Origin: Halotalea alkalilenta DSM 17697
GTDB lineage: Bacteria; Pseudomonadota; Gammaproteobacteria; Pseudomonadales; Halomonadaceae
NCBI RefSeq assembly: GCF_000621205.1
Contig: NZ_KK211226.1
Coordinates: forward strand, 1 to 64,000
Reading direction: 5' to 3'
Length of the DNA stretch: 64,000 nucleotides
Below the pieces are notes generated by a model. It was not told the origin of the DNA. It did not search any database and saw only the letters and a program-made list of their open reading frames with translations. Each line of letters starts with the position of its first letter. Positions within the stretch are counted from its first letter, which is position 1. Of this stretch, positions 28,678-37,701 are shown one piece after another. The position numbers were made by a program, and so were the translations under genes.

Positions 28678-29733
28678 ATGATGACCGAACACCACTCTGG
28701 AACTACCCCTGCCGCGTCCGCGGATTCTCCCCCCGCCGCCTCGCGCCTTGTCGAGCTCGACAAGGAAGCCCGCATGGGCGCACGGGGCGTGGAGAGCGAT
28801 GCCACTGCGATCCCGCTGATAGACCTCAGCGATTTCGACGCCCGGCGGGAAGAGATCGCCGGCGAGCTGTGGAATGCCGCCACCGAGGTCGGCTTCTTCC
28901 AGCTCGATGGCCACGGCATTGCGCTTGATGAGATCCGCGCCGCTTTCTCGGCGATGGAGGCGTTCTTCTCCCTCCCCGAAGAGGTGAAGGCCCGGTATCC
29001 ACTGCAGCGCGCCCTCAATGTCGGCTGGGAGAGCAAGGCCCAGGTACGGCCTTCGACCCGCACGCCGGACCAGAAGGAGTCCTACCAGATCACCCGACCG
29101 CACATGGAAGGGCTATGGCCGAGCGAGGAAGAGCTCGCCGGCTTCCGCGCGGTGATGCTCGACTTCGAGCACAGGTGCTGGCAGGTGGGCATGCGGGTGC
29201 TCTCCTGCTTCGCCGACCGGCTGGGTCTTCCGCGACAGTTCTTCACCGAGGCCCATGATCCCGCACGGTCGAGCTACCAGAGCACGCTGCGCTTGCTTCA
29301 CTACTTCGCCCTCGATGCCGAACAGGCGCAGAACGCAAGCGTCTGGCGCGCCGGCGCCCATACCGACTTCGACTGCCTGACACTTTTGTTCCAGCGCGAG
29401 GGCCAGGGCGGACTGCAGGTGTGCCCAGGGCGTGATCTCGATGAACCGGTGTGGACCAACGTGGAGCCCAAGGAGGGGGTGATCACCTGCAACATCGGCG
29501 ACATGCTGATGCGCTGGAGCGACGACCGGCTCAAGTCCAACTTCCATCGGGTCAAGAGCCCCGCCACCGCCGGCCCGGTCGATGAGCGCTACAGCCTCGC
29601 CTTCTTCTGCCAGGCCAACCGCGACGCGGTGATCGAAGGTCCCGCGGGCAAGTATCCGCCGATGACCGCGCAGGACTATCTGCAGAGCCGGGTCAACGCC
29701 AACTTCGCCGCGCTGGCCGGCGGCGCTGGCTGA
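28678..29733 (+). CDS. Isopenicillin N synthase-like 2OG/Fe(II) oxygenase
   Basis: 351 residues. Two adjacent ATGs (28678, 28681) follow GGAG at 28669-28672; the frame stays open to 28414 but the extra residues look non-coding. The N-terminal DIOX_N part begins IPLIDLSDFDARREEIAGEL. The double-stranded beta-helix carries the iron ligands HTDFD (His-x-Asp) and the distal His in SNFHRVKSP, then the RYSLAFF arginine that binds 2-oxoglutarate or substrate. The catalytic set is therefore complete. Relatives oxidise amino acids, peptides or nucleobase-like compounds, so the substrate is unknown. Divergent from aapJ and behind a strong sigma-54 match, it is probably induced by nitrogen limitation. 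Confidence 0.9.
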   Translation: MMTEHHSGTTPAASADSPPAASRLVELDKEARMGARGVESDATAIPLIDLSDFDARREEIAGELWNAATEVGFFQLDGHGIALDEIRAAFSAMEAFFSLPEEVKARYPLQRALNVGWESKAQVRPSTRTPDQKESYQITRPHMEGLWPSEEELAGFRAVMLDFEHRCWQVGMRVLSCFADRLGLPRQFFTEAHDPARSSYQSTLRLLHYFALDAEQAQNASVWRAGAHTDFDCLTLLFQREGQGGLQVCPGRDLDEPVWTNVEPKEGVITCNIGDMLMRWSDDRLKSNFHRVKSPATAGPVDERYSLAFFCQANRDAVIEGPAGKYPPMTAQDYLQSRVNANFAALAGGAG

Positions 29734-29747
29734 GCCGATCGACCATC

Positions 29748-29773
29748 GCGCGGCCGGCCGGTGCCGGTCGCGC
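29748..29773. terminator. Hairpin between convergent oxygenase and DCC genes
   Basis: GCGCGGCCGG and CCGGTCGCGC form a 10-bp stem with one G-T pair and a 6-base loop, in the 42-bp gap between two convergent stops. It may serve both strands. Confidence 0.5.
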
Positions 29774-29775
29774 GC

Positions 29776-30267
29776 TCACTGCTCGGCCAGTGACTCAGGC
29801 AGGCCAAGCGCGATGCAGTCGGCGACGCGCAGAGACTCGACACGCCGAGCGTCGATCGCTGCGCGATCGGCGTCGGCGAGCCCGGGTTGGAAGCGATGAC
29901 GATTACGCGCGATCAAGCGATAGGTGCCATCGCGAAGCGGCGGCGGCACCCAGCGCAGCGCCGCCAGCGCGCGCCACGGCCAGCGGAAGTGACGCGCCAG
30001 GCGCCATCCCGCATCGCTGTCGCGATACAGCCGCCCGGCTTCGATCAGCCAGGAGCTGTCATGCGGCGCGGGATCCTCACCGAAATGCGCGCCCAGCCGC
30101 CGCGCCAGGGGAGAGTCGAGCACGAACAGCCCAGTAGCGTCACGAGCCTGCCAGTGCAGCAGGGTCGCGATCGAACGGCGGCAGAACGGACAGCCGCCGT
30201 CGTAGGCCACCAGCCGCTCAGGCGTGATAGGCAGGGCTGAGCTCGTGGAGCGCTGAGAGGAACACAT
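29776..30267 (-). CDS. DCC-family (DUF393) thiol-disulfide oxidoreductase-like protein
   Basis: The ATG at 30267 is chosen because GGAG lies 7 bases upstream; the ATG at 30273 is too close to it. The result is 163 residues. The defining motif [10 protein letters not shown] lies near residues 23-32, giving a thioredoxin-like CxxC site followed by a helical domain with conserved DSSWLIE and [12 protein letters not shown]. The family is annotated as putative thiol-disulfide oxidoreductases with few characterised members. The start lies 50 bp inside the end of hemE, so the two are co-transcribed and probably coupled. Confidence 0.85.
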   Translation of the reverse strand: MCSSQRSTSSALPITPERLVAYDGGCPFCRRSIATLLHWQARDATGLFVLDSPLARRLGAHFGEDPAPHDSSWLIEAGRLYRDSDAGWRLARHFRWPWRALAALRWVPPPLRDGTYRLIARNRHRFQPGLADADRAAIDARRVESLRVADCIALGLPESLAEQ

Positions 30268-31279
30268 CGACATTCTCCGGCGGAGTGAACTGCGAGATGC
30301 CGTGGCCCAGGTTGAAGACGTGCCCCGGGCCGTGGCCGAAGCTTTCGAGCGTGCGCGCGACTTCGGCGCGGATCGTTTCCGGCGCGCCGAACAGCACGCC
30401 CGGATCGAGGTTGCCCTGCAGCGCTAGACGCTCGCCGACCCGGGCGCGCGCATCGCCAAGCTCAGTGGTCCAGTCGAGCCCGACCGCATCGCAGCCGCTC
30501 CGTTCGATCCGCTCGAGCCACTGCCCACCGTGCTTGGTGAACAGGATCACCGGTACTTTGCGCCCCTGGTGCTCGCGAATCAGGCCATCGACGATACGGC
30601 GCATGTAGTCGAGCGAGAAGGCCTGGTAGGCCGGCGTGCTGAGCACGCCTCCCCAGGTATCGAAGATCTGTACCGCCTGCGCACCGGCGAGGATCTGGGC
30701 ATTGAGATAGTCGGTGACCGCGGTGGCCAGCAGCGCGAGCAGCGCATGCAGCGCCTCCGGGTCGCCATACAGCATCCCCTTGATATAGCGGAACTCCTTG
30801 CTCGGCCCGCCCTCGACCATGTAGGTCGCAAGCGTCCAGGGGCTGCCGGAGAAGCCGATCAGCGGCACCCGGTCGTCGAGTTCGCGGCGGATCACTCGCA
30901 CCGCCTCGATCACATAGTCGAGATCCTGCTCGATGTGCGGCTTGGACAGCGCAGCAATCGCCGCGCGGTCGCGCACCGGGTGGTGGAAGCGAGGCCCTTC
31001 GCCGGCGACGAAGTGCAGCCCCAGCCCCATGGCATCAGGCACGGTGAGGATGTCGGAGAACAGTATCGCGGCGTCGAGCGGATAGCGCGCGAGCGGCTGC
31101 AGGGTCACCTCGCAGGCCCGCGCCGGATCCTTGCACAGCGCCATGAAGTCGCCCGCCTCCTCGCGCGTGCGCCGGTACTCGGGCAGGTAGCGTCCAGCCT
31201 GTCGCATCATCCACACCGGGGTGCGATCCACTGGCTGGCGCTCCAGGGCACGAAGGAAACGGTCGTTTTTCAAAGCCAT
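30218..31279 (-). CDS. hemE: Uroporphyrinogen decarboxylase
   Basis: 353 residues, normal length. Conserved elements are [15 protein letters not shown] with the substrate arginines, LFSDIL with the catalytic Asp, the [16 protein letters not shown] signature, FDTWGG and LQGNLDP. HemE removes four acetate carboxyls from uroporphyrinogen III to give coproporphyrinogen III in haem synthesis. The upstream Shine-Dalgarno is modest (GAAGAGA). It is followed by the overlapping DCC gene. Confidence 0.97.
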   Translation of the reverse strand: MALKNDRFLRALERQPVDRTPVWMMRQAGRYLPEYRRTREEAGDFMALCKDPARACEVTLQPLARYPLDAAILFSDILTVPDAMGLGLHFVAGEGPRFHHPVRDRAAIAALSKPHIEQDLDYVIEAVRVIRRELDDRVPLIGFSGSPWTLATYMVEGGPSKEFRYIKGMLYGDPEALHALLALLATAVTDYLNAQILAGAQAVQIFDTWGGVLSTPAYQAFSLDYMRRIVDGLIREHQGRKVPVILFTKHGGQWLERIERSGCDAVGLDWTTELGDARARVGERLALQGNLDPGVLFGAPETIRAEVARTLESFGHGPGHVFNLGHGISQFTPPENVDVFLSALHELSPAYHA

Positions 31280-31580
31280 TGCGAGTCTCTTCTCTGGGTG
31301 GCTCGAGCGATGGACATCGCCTTTCGAGATAGCGGGAGAATTGTAGCTAATCGAGCCGCGCCATGTACGTGAGACTCAGCGCATCCGGGACCAGGCCTCC
31401 ATGCCGGGACCTTTCGAGCACTCACCGTGCGGACCGCCGCTGCCGGCCGATTCGATAGCGCGATCATGGTTATAGCCCGGCTGTATAAGACGCTGATGCC
31501 GGACGATGCTAAAGTAGCGGCCATTTCCTTTTACGTGCCAGGCGATACCCGATGACATCGCTGGCACCTGCGAGGCTCCC
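31280..31580. other. hemE-ribA divergent intergenic region
   Basis: 301 bases. I find the GAGG ribosome-binding site for ribA near 31571 and TATAAG-like sequence near 31,482, but no promoter pair I would defend. No FMN-riboswitch-like conserved sequence is apparent. Confidence 0.4.
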
Positions 31581-32261
31581 GTGACACTGCGGTACATTTC
31601 CAATTGCTTGCTCCCCACGTCGTTCGCCAACTTCACCATGCATGGGTTCGAAGATGACGAGACCGGCAAGGAGCACATCGCTCTGACCCTCGGCGACGTC
31701 GCCGACGGCGAACCAGTGCTCGGCCGAGTGCACTCCGAGTGCCTGACCGGCGACGCCCTGTTCTCGATGCGCTGCGACTGCGGCTACCAGCTCCAGGAGG
31801 CGCTCAAGCGGATCGCCGAGGAGGGCCGCGGCGTACTGCTCTACCTGCGCCAGGAGGGCCGCGGCATCGGCCTGATCAACAAGATCCGCGCCTATCATCT
31901 GCAGGACCAGGGCCTCGACACCGTCGAGGCCAACCAGCACCTCGGCTTCGCCCCGGACCTGCGCCGCTATGACCTTTGCATGCCGATGCTCGAGCATCTC
32001 GGCATCCATTCGCTGCGGCTGATGACCAACAATCCGCGCAAGGTCGCCGCGCTGACCAATGCAGGCGTGATCATCACCGAGCGCCAGCCCTTGACCACTG
32101 GGCTCAACGACTACAACGAGCACTATCTGGCGACCAAGGCGAGCAAGCTCGGCCACATGATGGCCTTGCGCGACTTCAGTCGTATCGATAGCGTAGGAGA
32201 CGAGCACGACTTGGCCTCCGCGACGCTACGCCTCGACGAAAACAGCACCCCGGAGCGCTGA
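31581..32261 (+). CDS. ribA: GTP cyclohydrolase II
   Basis: 226 residues from a GTG at 31581 with GAGG five bases upstream. Zinc ligands are in SECLTGD and RCDCG, the nucleotide region is [11 protein letters not shown], and TNNPRKV is near the end of the core. RibA opens GTP to the first pyrimidine intermediate of riboflavin synthesis. The usual family length is about 200; the extra ~25 residues are a charged C-terminal tail after the KLGHMM region. It stands alone from ribB. trhA follows 47 bp downstream. Confidence 0.95.
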   Translation: MTLRYISNCLLPTSFANFTMHGFEDDETGKEHIALTLGDVADGEPVLGRVHSECLTGDALFSMRCDCGYQLQEALKRIAEEGRGVLLYLRQEGRGIGLINKIRAYHLQDQGLDTVEANQHLGFAPDLRRYDLCMPMLEHLGIHSLRLMTNNPRKVAALTNAGVIITERQPLTTGLNDYNEHYLATKASKLGHMMALRDFSRIDSVGDEHDLASATLRLDENSTPER

Positions 32262-32308
32262 CCGACCCTTGCGTCGTGCCAATACTTGCTGCAGCGAGGA
32301 GCACGACG

Positions 32309-32989
32309 ATGCGCGAACCGATCGAACAGCTCGAAAGAGGGTTACTGCGCGGGCAGGCGCGGGTCGAGGAGTGGCTGAACAGCGCAAGCCATGGCATCGG
32401 CGCCGCGCTGAGCGTCGCTGGCATGGTGATACTGATCGTCCTCGCGAGCCTTGCGCTCGACCCGTGGAAAATCGTCGGCGTGAGCGTCTACGGCACCAGC
32501 CTGACGCTGCTCTACCTGGTCTCGACGCTCTATCATGCGACCCGCCGTCCTCGCGCCCGCTACATTCTCCAGCAGCTCGACCACTGCGCGATCTTCCTGC
32601 TCATCGCCGGTACCTACACGCCTTTCCTGCTGGTCAACATGCGCGGTGCGACCGGCTGGACGATGTTCGCCATCGTCTGGTCGCTGGCCGCGGTCGGTAT
32701 CTTCGCCAAGCTGGTCTGGCCGGAGCGCTTCCATCTGCTGCGGGTACTGGTCTACCTGCTGATGGGATGGCTGATGTGCCTGTTCCCCGCGGAGATGGCG
32801 GCCAAGCTCTCCGCCACCGGTCGCTGGCTGCTGCTCGCCGGCGGCCTCACCTACACCGCCGGAGTGGTCTTCTACGCGCTCGACAGGATTCCCTTCAACC
32901 ACGCGATCTGGCATCTGTTCGTGATCGGCGGCAGCGTCTGCCACTTCTTCGCCATCTACTTCGCGGTGCTGCCCTACGCCTATCCCTGA
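32309..32989 (+). CDS. trhA: Haemolysin III / TrhA-family membrane protein
   Basis: The ATG at 32309 has GAGGAG upstream and gives 226 residues, seven membrane helices. The PAQR/HlyIII metal-site motifs are present: SASHGIGA in the first helix, STLYHA plus LDHCAIF, and the C-terminal HAIWHLFVIGGSVCHFFAI histidines. TrhA/YqfA influences membrane energetics and fluidity; the haemolysin name is historical. It ends with a convergent hairpin before the GAPDH gene. Confidence 0.92.
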   Translation: MREPIEQLERGLLRGQARVEEWLNSASHGIGAALSVAGMVILIVLASLALDPWKIVGVSVYGTSLTLLYLVSTLYHATRRPRARYILQQLDHCAIFLLIAGTYTPFLLVNMRGATGWTMFAIVWSLAAVGIFAKLVWPERFHLLRVLVYLLMGWLMCLFPAEMAAKLSATGRWLLLAGGLTYTAGVVFYALDRIPFNHAIWHLFVIGGSVCHFFAIYFAVLPYAYP

Positions 32990-33005
32990 GCCACCTCTGC
33001 TCGTC

Positions 33006-33029
33006 CGTCGCGCCCGCTCGGGCGCGACG
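33006..33029. terminator. Bidirectional hairpin between trhA and GAPDH gene
   Basis: CGTCGCGCCCG and CGGGCGCGACG form a perfect 11-bp stem with a 2-base loop in the 50-bp gap between convergent stops. There is no T tract on either side. Confidence 0.6.
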
Positions 33030-33039
33030 ACGGCCAGGC

Positions 33040-34494
33040 TCAGGCTTCGGCGCGCGGCAGGTAGAGGAAGTGCACCCGCGACATCTTCTGCAGGATCCTC
33101 ACCACCTGGCAGCTGTAGCCGAACTCGTTGTCGTACCAGACGTAGAGCACCGCGCTTCTATCCTCGGCGATCGTCGCCCGCGCATCGACCACCCCGGCAT
33201 GGCGGTTGCCGACGAAGTCCGAGGAGACCACCTCGGAGGAGTCGACGTAGTCGATCTGCTTGTGCATCGACGAATAGAGCGCCATTCGGCGCAGGTAAGC
33301 ATTGAGCGATTGGCTATCGGTGGGGCGTTCGAGCTGGAGATTGAGGATCGCCAGCGACACGTTGGGGGTGGGCACCCTGATCGCGTTGCCGGTGAGCTTG
33401 CCGGCCAGTACCGGCAGCGCCTTGGCCGCCGCCTTGGCCGCCCCGGTCTCGGTGATCACCATGTTGAGCGGCGCGCTGCGCCCGCGGCGATCCCCCTTGT
33501 GATAGTTGTCGATCAGGTTCTGGTCGTTGGTGTAGGAGTGCACGGTCTCGACATGGCCGTGAATGATGCCGAACTCGTCGTTCATCGCCTTGAGCACCGG
33601 CACGATCGCGTTGGTGGTGCAGGAGGCGGCGGAAAGGATCCGGTCGCTCTCCTCGATGGTCGCGTCGTTGACCCCGCAGACGATGTTCTTGAGACTGCCC
33701 TTGCCCGGCGCGGTGAGCAGCACTCGCGCCACCCCCTTAGCCTCGAGATGCTGGGAGAGCCCCGCCTCGTCGCGCCACTTGCCGGTATTGTCGACCACGA
33801 TGGCCTGGTCGATACCGTAGGCGGTGTAGTCGATCTCGCGCGGTGAATCGGCATGGATCACCTGGATGTAGTGGCCGTTGGCGATGATCGCGCTGCGTTC
33901 ATGATCGACGACGATCGAGCCGGAGAAAGGACCATGCACCGAGTCGCGGCGCAGCAGGCTCGCGCGCTTCTCGAGGTCGTCCTGCGCGCCGCGGACCACG
34001 ATCGCGCGAAGACGCAGCAGATTGCCCCCTCCCGCCTTCTCGATCAGGATCCGCGCGAGGATGCGGCCGATCCGCCCGAAGCCATAGAGCACCACGTCCT
34101 GCGGCTCGCCGCCGTGGCCGCCCGGCCGATGCCCACCGACGATTTCAGCCAGCTGCTCGCGCAGGAAAGCGTCGACGTCGCTGCGTCCGGAACGCTTGAA
34201 CGCCACTGCGAGGCGGCCGAGATCGATGTGCGCCGGTGCCAGTTCGAGCTCGACCATCGCGCGCACCAGCGGCATGGTGTCGCTCACCGATAGCTCGGTA
34301 CCTTCGGCCTTGAGCACGTAGCGATGGTTCTTGAGGATGCGGATCACCGAGCGGTTGATCAGCGAGCGGCCGAACAGCGAGGGGATGACGTTGTAATGGC
34401 GATAGAGTCGGCCCAGCAGCGGGATCATCTCCTCCGCCAGCGCTTCGCTCTCCTGCCATCGTTGGAAATGGGTATCGGACTGGATCTCACTCAC
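33040..34494 (-). CDS. Long-form glyceraldehyde-3-phosphate dehydrogenase
   Basis: The GTG at 34494, with GAGAGG nine bases upstream, gives 484 residues, about 150 more than classic GAPDH. An N-terminal helical extension (~residues 1-130, including PLLGRLYRHYNVIPSLFGRSL) precedes the Rossmann start VVLYGFGRIGR. The catalytic Cys is in SAASCTTNAI, followed by HSYTNDQN and the C-terminal WYDNEFGYS. Long forms of this kind occur in pseudomonads and halomonads beside a short GAPDH and are proposed to act in gluconeogenesis. Cofactor preference cannot be read. It is a single gene with no operon partner. Confidence 0.92.
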   Translation of the reverse strand: MSEIQSDTHFQRWQESEALAEEMIPLLGRLYRHYNVIPSLFGRSLINRSVIRILKNHRYVLKAEGTELSVSDTMPLVRAMVELELAPAHIDLGRLAVAFKRSGRSDVDAFLREQLAEIVGGHRPGGHGGEPQDVVLYGFGRIGRILARILIEKAGGGNLLRLRAIVVRGAQDDLEKRASLLRRDSVHGPFSGSIVVDHERSAIIANGHYIQVIHADSPREIDYTAYGIDQAIVVDNTGKWRDEAGLSQHLEAKGVARVLLTAPGKGSLKNIVCGVNDATIEESDRILSAASCTTNAIVPVLKAMNDEFGIIHGHVETVHSYTNDQNLIDNYHKGDRRGRSAPLNMVITETGAAKAAAKALPVLAGKLTGNAIRVPTPNVSLAILNLQLERPTDSQSLNAYLRRMALYSSMHKQIDYVDSSEVVSSDFVGNRHAGVVDARATIAEDRSAVLYVWYDNEFGYSCQVVRILQKMSRVHFLYLPRAEA

Positions 34495-34690
34495 CTGGGC
34501 TGACCTCTCGGGACGTACGGGCGGGGAATGCGACTCGACACCACGCACAGCGTCCCTCGGCCCACCAGGCATGGAAGCGCGGGCTGAGGCGTGCACTCGG
34601 ATCGAGTTCGTCTCAGACTTTCGATTATCTTGGAATCGAGTGCTGGCCCGCAACCCGTTTTTGTCCCAAAAACCCAATAAAATCAAAAAC

Positions 34691-34930
34691 TTATATTAGT
34701 AAAATAACCACCTGAGCGACTCCATTGAGCGACGCCCGGCCCAGATCGCGCCATACCACCATGGAGGCGGTTTCTCCGCGCAGCGCCCCAGAAGCCCCGT
34801 GCCAGGCGACTCTTCCATCGGTGGTGAAGACGATCCGCCGGAATAGCGGCGCGATTTCATCGGGCTGGTGACTGACCAGCAGCGCGCTGGGTTCGTAATC
34901 TTCCATCGGTGATTCGATCAGGCCGAGCAT
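34691..34930 (-). pseudogene. Fragment resembling the C-terminal end of an ABC ATPase
   Basis: An open frame of 79 codons reading SALLVSHQPDEIAPLFRR and FTTDGRVAWHG, which resembles the H-loop and D-loop-distal tail of ABC ATPases of the ModC/ModF kind (VSH.xDEI ... GRV..G). Walker A, the ABC signature and Walker B are absent, and the reading frame is closed by a stop near 35,010. There is no Shine-Dalgarno. It is most likely the decayed remnant of a longer ATPase gene; a small functional protein is less likely. Confidence 0.5.
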
Positions 34931-35023
34931 CTCGCACCAGTCCGTGTCGAGGCGGGCCGGTTTGACGCGCCCCAGGCGCTCACCGACACTCAGACTCCGT
35001 TCACCTCATGGAGGAGCGCCGCC

Positions 35024-35704
35024 ATGCTGACCCTGCACCATCTCGACAACTCCCGGTCGCTGCGCATTCTCTGGCTGCTCGAGGAGCTCGGTCTCGACTA
35101 TCGCCTGGTACACCACCAGCGCGACCCCGGCACCATGCTCGCGCCTGCCGCGCTGCGCGAGCTCCACCCCCTCGGCAAGGCGCCGCTGCTGATCGACGAG
35201 GATGACCGCGGCCGGCGCCGGGTGATCGTCGAGTCGGCGCTGATCATCGAGCACCTGCTCGACCACCACGCCCCCGACAGCGAACTTCGTCCCGCCGCAG
35301 GCAGCGAGGCGCGGCGGCGCTATGCGTACTGGCTGCACTACGCCGAAGGGTCGCTGATGCCGCTGCTGCTGCTCAAGCTGGTGTTCGCCCGGGTCGAGCA
35401 GGGCTCGCCGGCGATGATTCGACCGATCGCGCGCAGGCTGCGCGAAGGCGCCGAGAGCGCCTTCACCCATCCCCAACTGGCGCTTCATCTCGACTATCTC
35501 GAAGGCGAACTCGAACGCTTCGCCTGGTTCGCCGGTGACGACTTCAGCGCCGCCGACATCCAGATGGGCTTCCCGCTCGAAGCCGCCGCCGCCCGCGGTG
35601 GACTCGGCGAGGAGCGCACGGCGCTGAACGCCTTTCTCGAGCGCATCCGTGCCCGCCCCGCCTACCAGCGAGCGGTGGAAAAAGGCGGCAAGGCGGTGGG
35701 CTGA
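35024..35704 (+). CDS. Glutathione S-transferase family protein
   Basis: 226 residues from ATG 35024 with GGAGGAG upstream. The thioredoxin-fold half shows LHHLDNSRSLRILWLLEEL, with Ser/Asn at the usual activating position, then GKAPLLIDE and ESALIIEHL, where the cis-Pro and the glutathione gamma-Glu-binding Glu-Ser lie. The helical half contains the conserved FSAADIQM cap. The substrate is unknown. It is separated by 16 bp from the convergent antiporter gene. Confidence 0.93.
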   Translation: MLTLHHLDNSRSLRILWLLEELGLDYRLVHHQRDPGTMLAPAALRELHPLGKAPLLIDEDDRGRRRVIVESALIIEHLLDHHAPDSELRPAAGSEARRRYAYWLHYAEGSLMPLLLLKLVFARVEQGSPAMIRPIARRLREGAESAFTHPQLALHLDYLEGELERFAWFAGDDFSAADIQMGFPLEAAAARGGLGEERTALNAFLERIRARPAYQRAVEKGGKAVG

Positions 35705-35720
35705 AGGCTAAGCGCCCCGC

Positions 35721-36866
35721 TCACAGGCCGATCAGCGAGAGCATCACGAAGGTGGCGAACAGCACGAAGTGGGTCATGCCCTCGATCGCGTTGGTCTCGC
35801 CGTCGTTTAAGTTGATCGCGGCGACGATCAGGGTCAGTGCCATCATCACCGTCTGCACCGGGGTCAGCGCCATCACGATCCGCTCGCCCTGGTAGAGCGA
35901 TATCGCCTCGATCACCGGGATGGTGAGGATCACGGTGGAGAGCGACGCTCCCAGCGCAATGTTGATCACCGACTGCATCCGGTTGGCGAGCGCGGCGCGA
36001 AGCGCGGTGAGGATCTCAGGGCTCGCCGAGATCATCGCGACCACGATGGCGACCAGCATCGGCGGCAGCACGAGGCCCGCGGACGCAGCCCCCAGGCTTT
36101 GCGACATCACCTCGGCGAGCGCCCCGGTCAAGGCGACACCCGCGACCAGCACGCCGATCGACCAGGGCGCGCTCTGCGCCTGCTCCTGTCCGTGGGAGGA
36201 CGCGCCGGCCGCCTCGGTGCTGGCCCCGCTCGAGACGGCGCCCCCTGCAGCGCTGGCCGGCCTGCGGCGCTTCTCGGGATAGCTATAGCTGAAGAAATAG
36301 CTGTGCGGCCCGGTCTGCATCCGCAGGAACAGGCTGTAGAGCAGCGCCATCGCGCAAATGGTGAATCCGGAGTAGAGCGTCCAGCGCGCTTCGGGCAGGA
36401 ACTCCGGCAGCAGCATCGAAATCCCCACCGCGGTGATGATCATCACCACGTAGACCTTGCTCGAGTCGTCGTTGTAGGGCTGCTCGCCATGCTTGAGTCC
36501 ACCGATCAAGGCAGCCAGGCCGACGATCCCGTTGGTATCGATCATCACCGCCGCATAGATGGTGTCCCGGGCGAGCGTCGGCGAATGCTCGTGGCTCATC
36601 ACGATGACCAGGATGATCACCTCGACCAGCACCGCCGAGAGGGTCAGGATCATGGTGCCATAGGGATCGCCGACCTTCTCGGCGAGCACCTCGGCGTGGT
36701 GGGCGACGCGTATCGCGGTGGCGACGATGGCCACGATCAGCACCAGGGTCGTGGTCAGCGCGATCACCCTGCCGGCATCCAGCAGCATCGACTCGAAGCC
36801 ATAGGCGACCAGCGCGACCAGCAGCGCGAGCGCCAGTAGCCACTCTTCCTTGAGTCTTGCGAGCAT
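35721..36866 (-). CDS. chaA: ChaA-type calcium/proton (cation/H+) antiporter
   Basis: 381 residues from ATG 36866 with GGAGAGAG upstream. Two CaCA alpha-repeats are visible: GDPYGTMILTLSAVLVEVI in the first half and SASPEILTALRAALANRMQ with GASLSTVILTIPV in the second. An acidic/Ser-rich loop of ~40 residues lies between them (about 205-245). About eleven membrane helices. ChaA exchanges Ca2+, and in some bacteria Na+ or K+, for protons, which suits a salt-tolerant host. It is a single gene. Confidence 0.92.
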   Translation of the reverse strand: MLARLKEEWLLALALLVALVAYGFESMLLDAGRVIALTTTLVLIVAIVATAIRVAHHAEVLAEKVGDPYGTMILTLSAVLVEVIILVIVMSHEHSPTLARDTIYAAVMIDTNGIVGLAALIGGLKHGEQPYNDDSSKVYVVMIITAVGISMLLPEFLPEARWTLYSGFTICAMALLYSLFLRMQTGPHSYFFSYSYPEKRRRPASAAGGAVSSGASTEAAGASSHGQEQAQSAPWSIGVLVAGVALTGALAEVMSQSLGAASAGLVLPPMLVAIVVAMISASPEILTALRAALANRMQSVINIALGASLSTVILTIPVIEAISLYQGERIVMALTPVQTVMMALTLIVAAINLNDGETNAIEGMTHFVLFATFVMLSLIGL

Positions 36867-37058
36867 TTTTCTCTCTCCGCAGAACAGCGTTTCAAGCGCG
36901 AAGCATCGGACTCTCCGCTCCTTTTGCTGTAGCGAAGCTTAGCCTATTTCGCTCGAAGTTCTTCCCCTCTGCGAGTCGCTTCCAGACCATGGACGCTCGG
37001 GACATTTACGCGCATCATGCAGCTCCAATTCACCCCAACTCCGAGGAACGTCGAGCGG

Positions 37059-37622
37059 ATGAGTGGCGCAGCGTGGCTTGCGATCGGCACCCGGCTGGCG
37101 GAGATCCGCCAGCGCCATGGCCTGTCGCAGCGAAAGGTCGCCGAACTGGCGGGGCTGACCCACAGTGCGGTGAGCACCGTCGAACAGAACAAGGTTTCCC
37201 CCTCGGTCAGCACGCTGCACAAGCTGCTCGCGGTCTACGGGCTATCGCTCGCCGACTTCTTCGCCGAGGAAGAGCGCGCCCGCGCTCGCCCGAAGGTGGT
37301 GATCGAGCCCGAGGAGCGCCTCCAGCTGGGCAGCCAGGGCGTATCGCTCGAGTTGATCCATCGCCCCGACGGCGAAGGCAACCTCGGCATGCTGATCGAA
37401 AGCTACGAACCGGGCAGCTCCACCGGGGAGCAGCTCACCCACCCCGGCGAGGAGATCGGTACCGTGCTCGAAGGCGTGCTCGAGATCGTCACCGGCGGCG
37501 TCACCTATCGCCTCGAGCCCGGCCAGAGCTATGTGATCGACACCAGCGTGCCGCACCGGTTCAGCAATCCGGGCGAACGCACCTGCCGGCTGATCAGCGC
37601 GCATACCCCGCTCACGCTTTGA
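37059..37622 (+). CDS. puuR: PuuR-type transcriptional repressor (XRE helix-turn-helix plus cupin)
   Basis: I choose the ATG at 37059 (MSGAAWLAIGTRLAEIR), which aligns with E. coli PuuR; an ATG at 37017 would add 14 residues. This gives 187 residues. The HTH is QRKVAELAGLTHSAVSTVEQ, followed by KVSPSVSTLHKLL. The C-terminal cupin contains HPGEEIGTVLEGVLEI and ends CRLISAHTP. PuuR represses the putrescine-degradation genes and is released by putrescine. The puu genes lie immediately downstream in convergent and divergent units, supporting the same role. Confidence 0.92.
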   Translation: MSGAAWLAIGTRLAEIRQRHGLSQRKVAELAGLTHSAVSTVEQNKVSPSVSTLHKLLAVYGLSLADFFAEEERARARPKVVIEPEERLQLGSQGVSLELIHRPDGEGNLGMLIESYEPGSSTGEQLTHPGEEIGTVLEGVLEIVTGGVTYRLEPGQSYVIDTSVPHRFSNPGERTCRLISAHTPLTL

Positions 37623-37642
37623 TCGAACCAGCGGCAGCGTCG

Positions 37643-37681
37643 AAAAAAAGAAGGCGCGGCCTTAAGCGGTCGCGCCTTCTT
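37643..37681 (-). terminator. Bidirectional terminator between puuR and aldehyde dehydrogenase gene
   Basis: GAAGGCGCGGCC and GGTCGCGCCTTC form a 12-bp stem with one G-T pair. On the minus strand a run of seven T residues follows directly, the best intrinsic terminator signature of the window for the puu minus-strand operon. It can also stop puuR. Confidence 0.85.
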
Positions 37682-37701
37682 CGTCCCGAGGCTCGTTTCG
37701 C

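Noticed and set aside
28370-28681. 103-codon ORF starting at ATG 28370
   Set aside because: It spans the predicted sigma-54 promoter, has no ribosome-binding site and no family resemblance.
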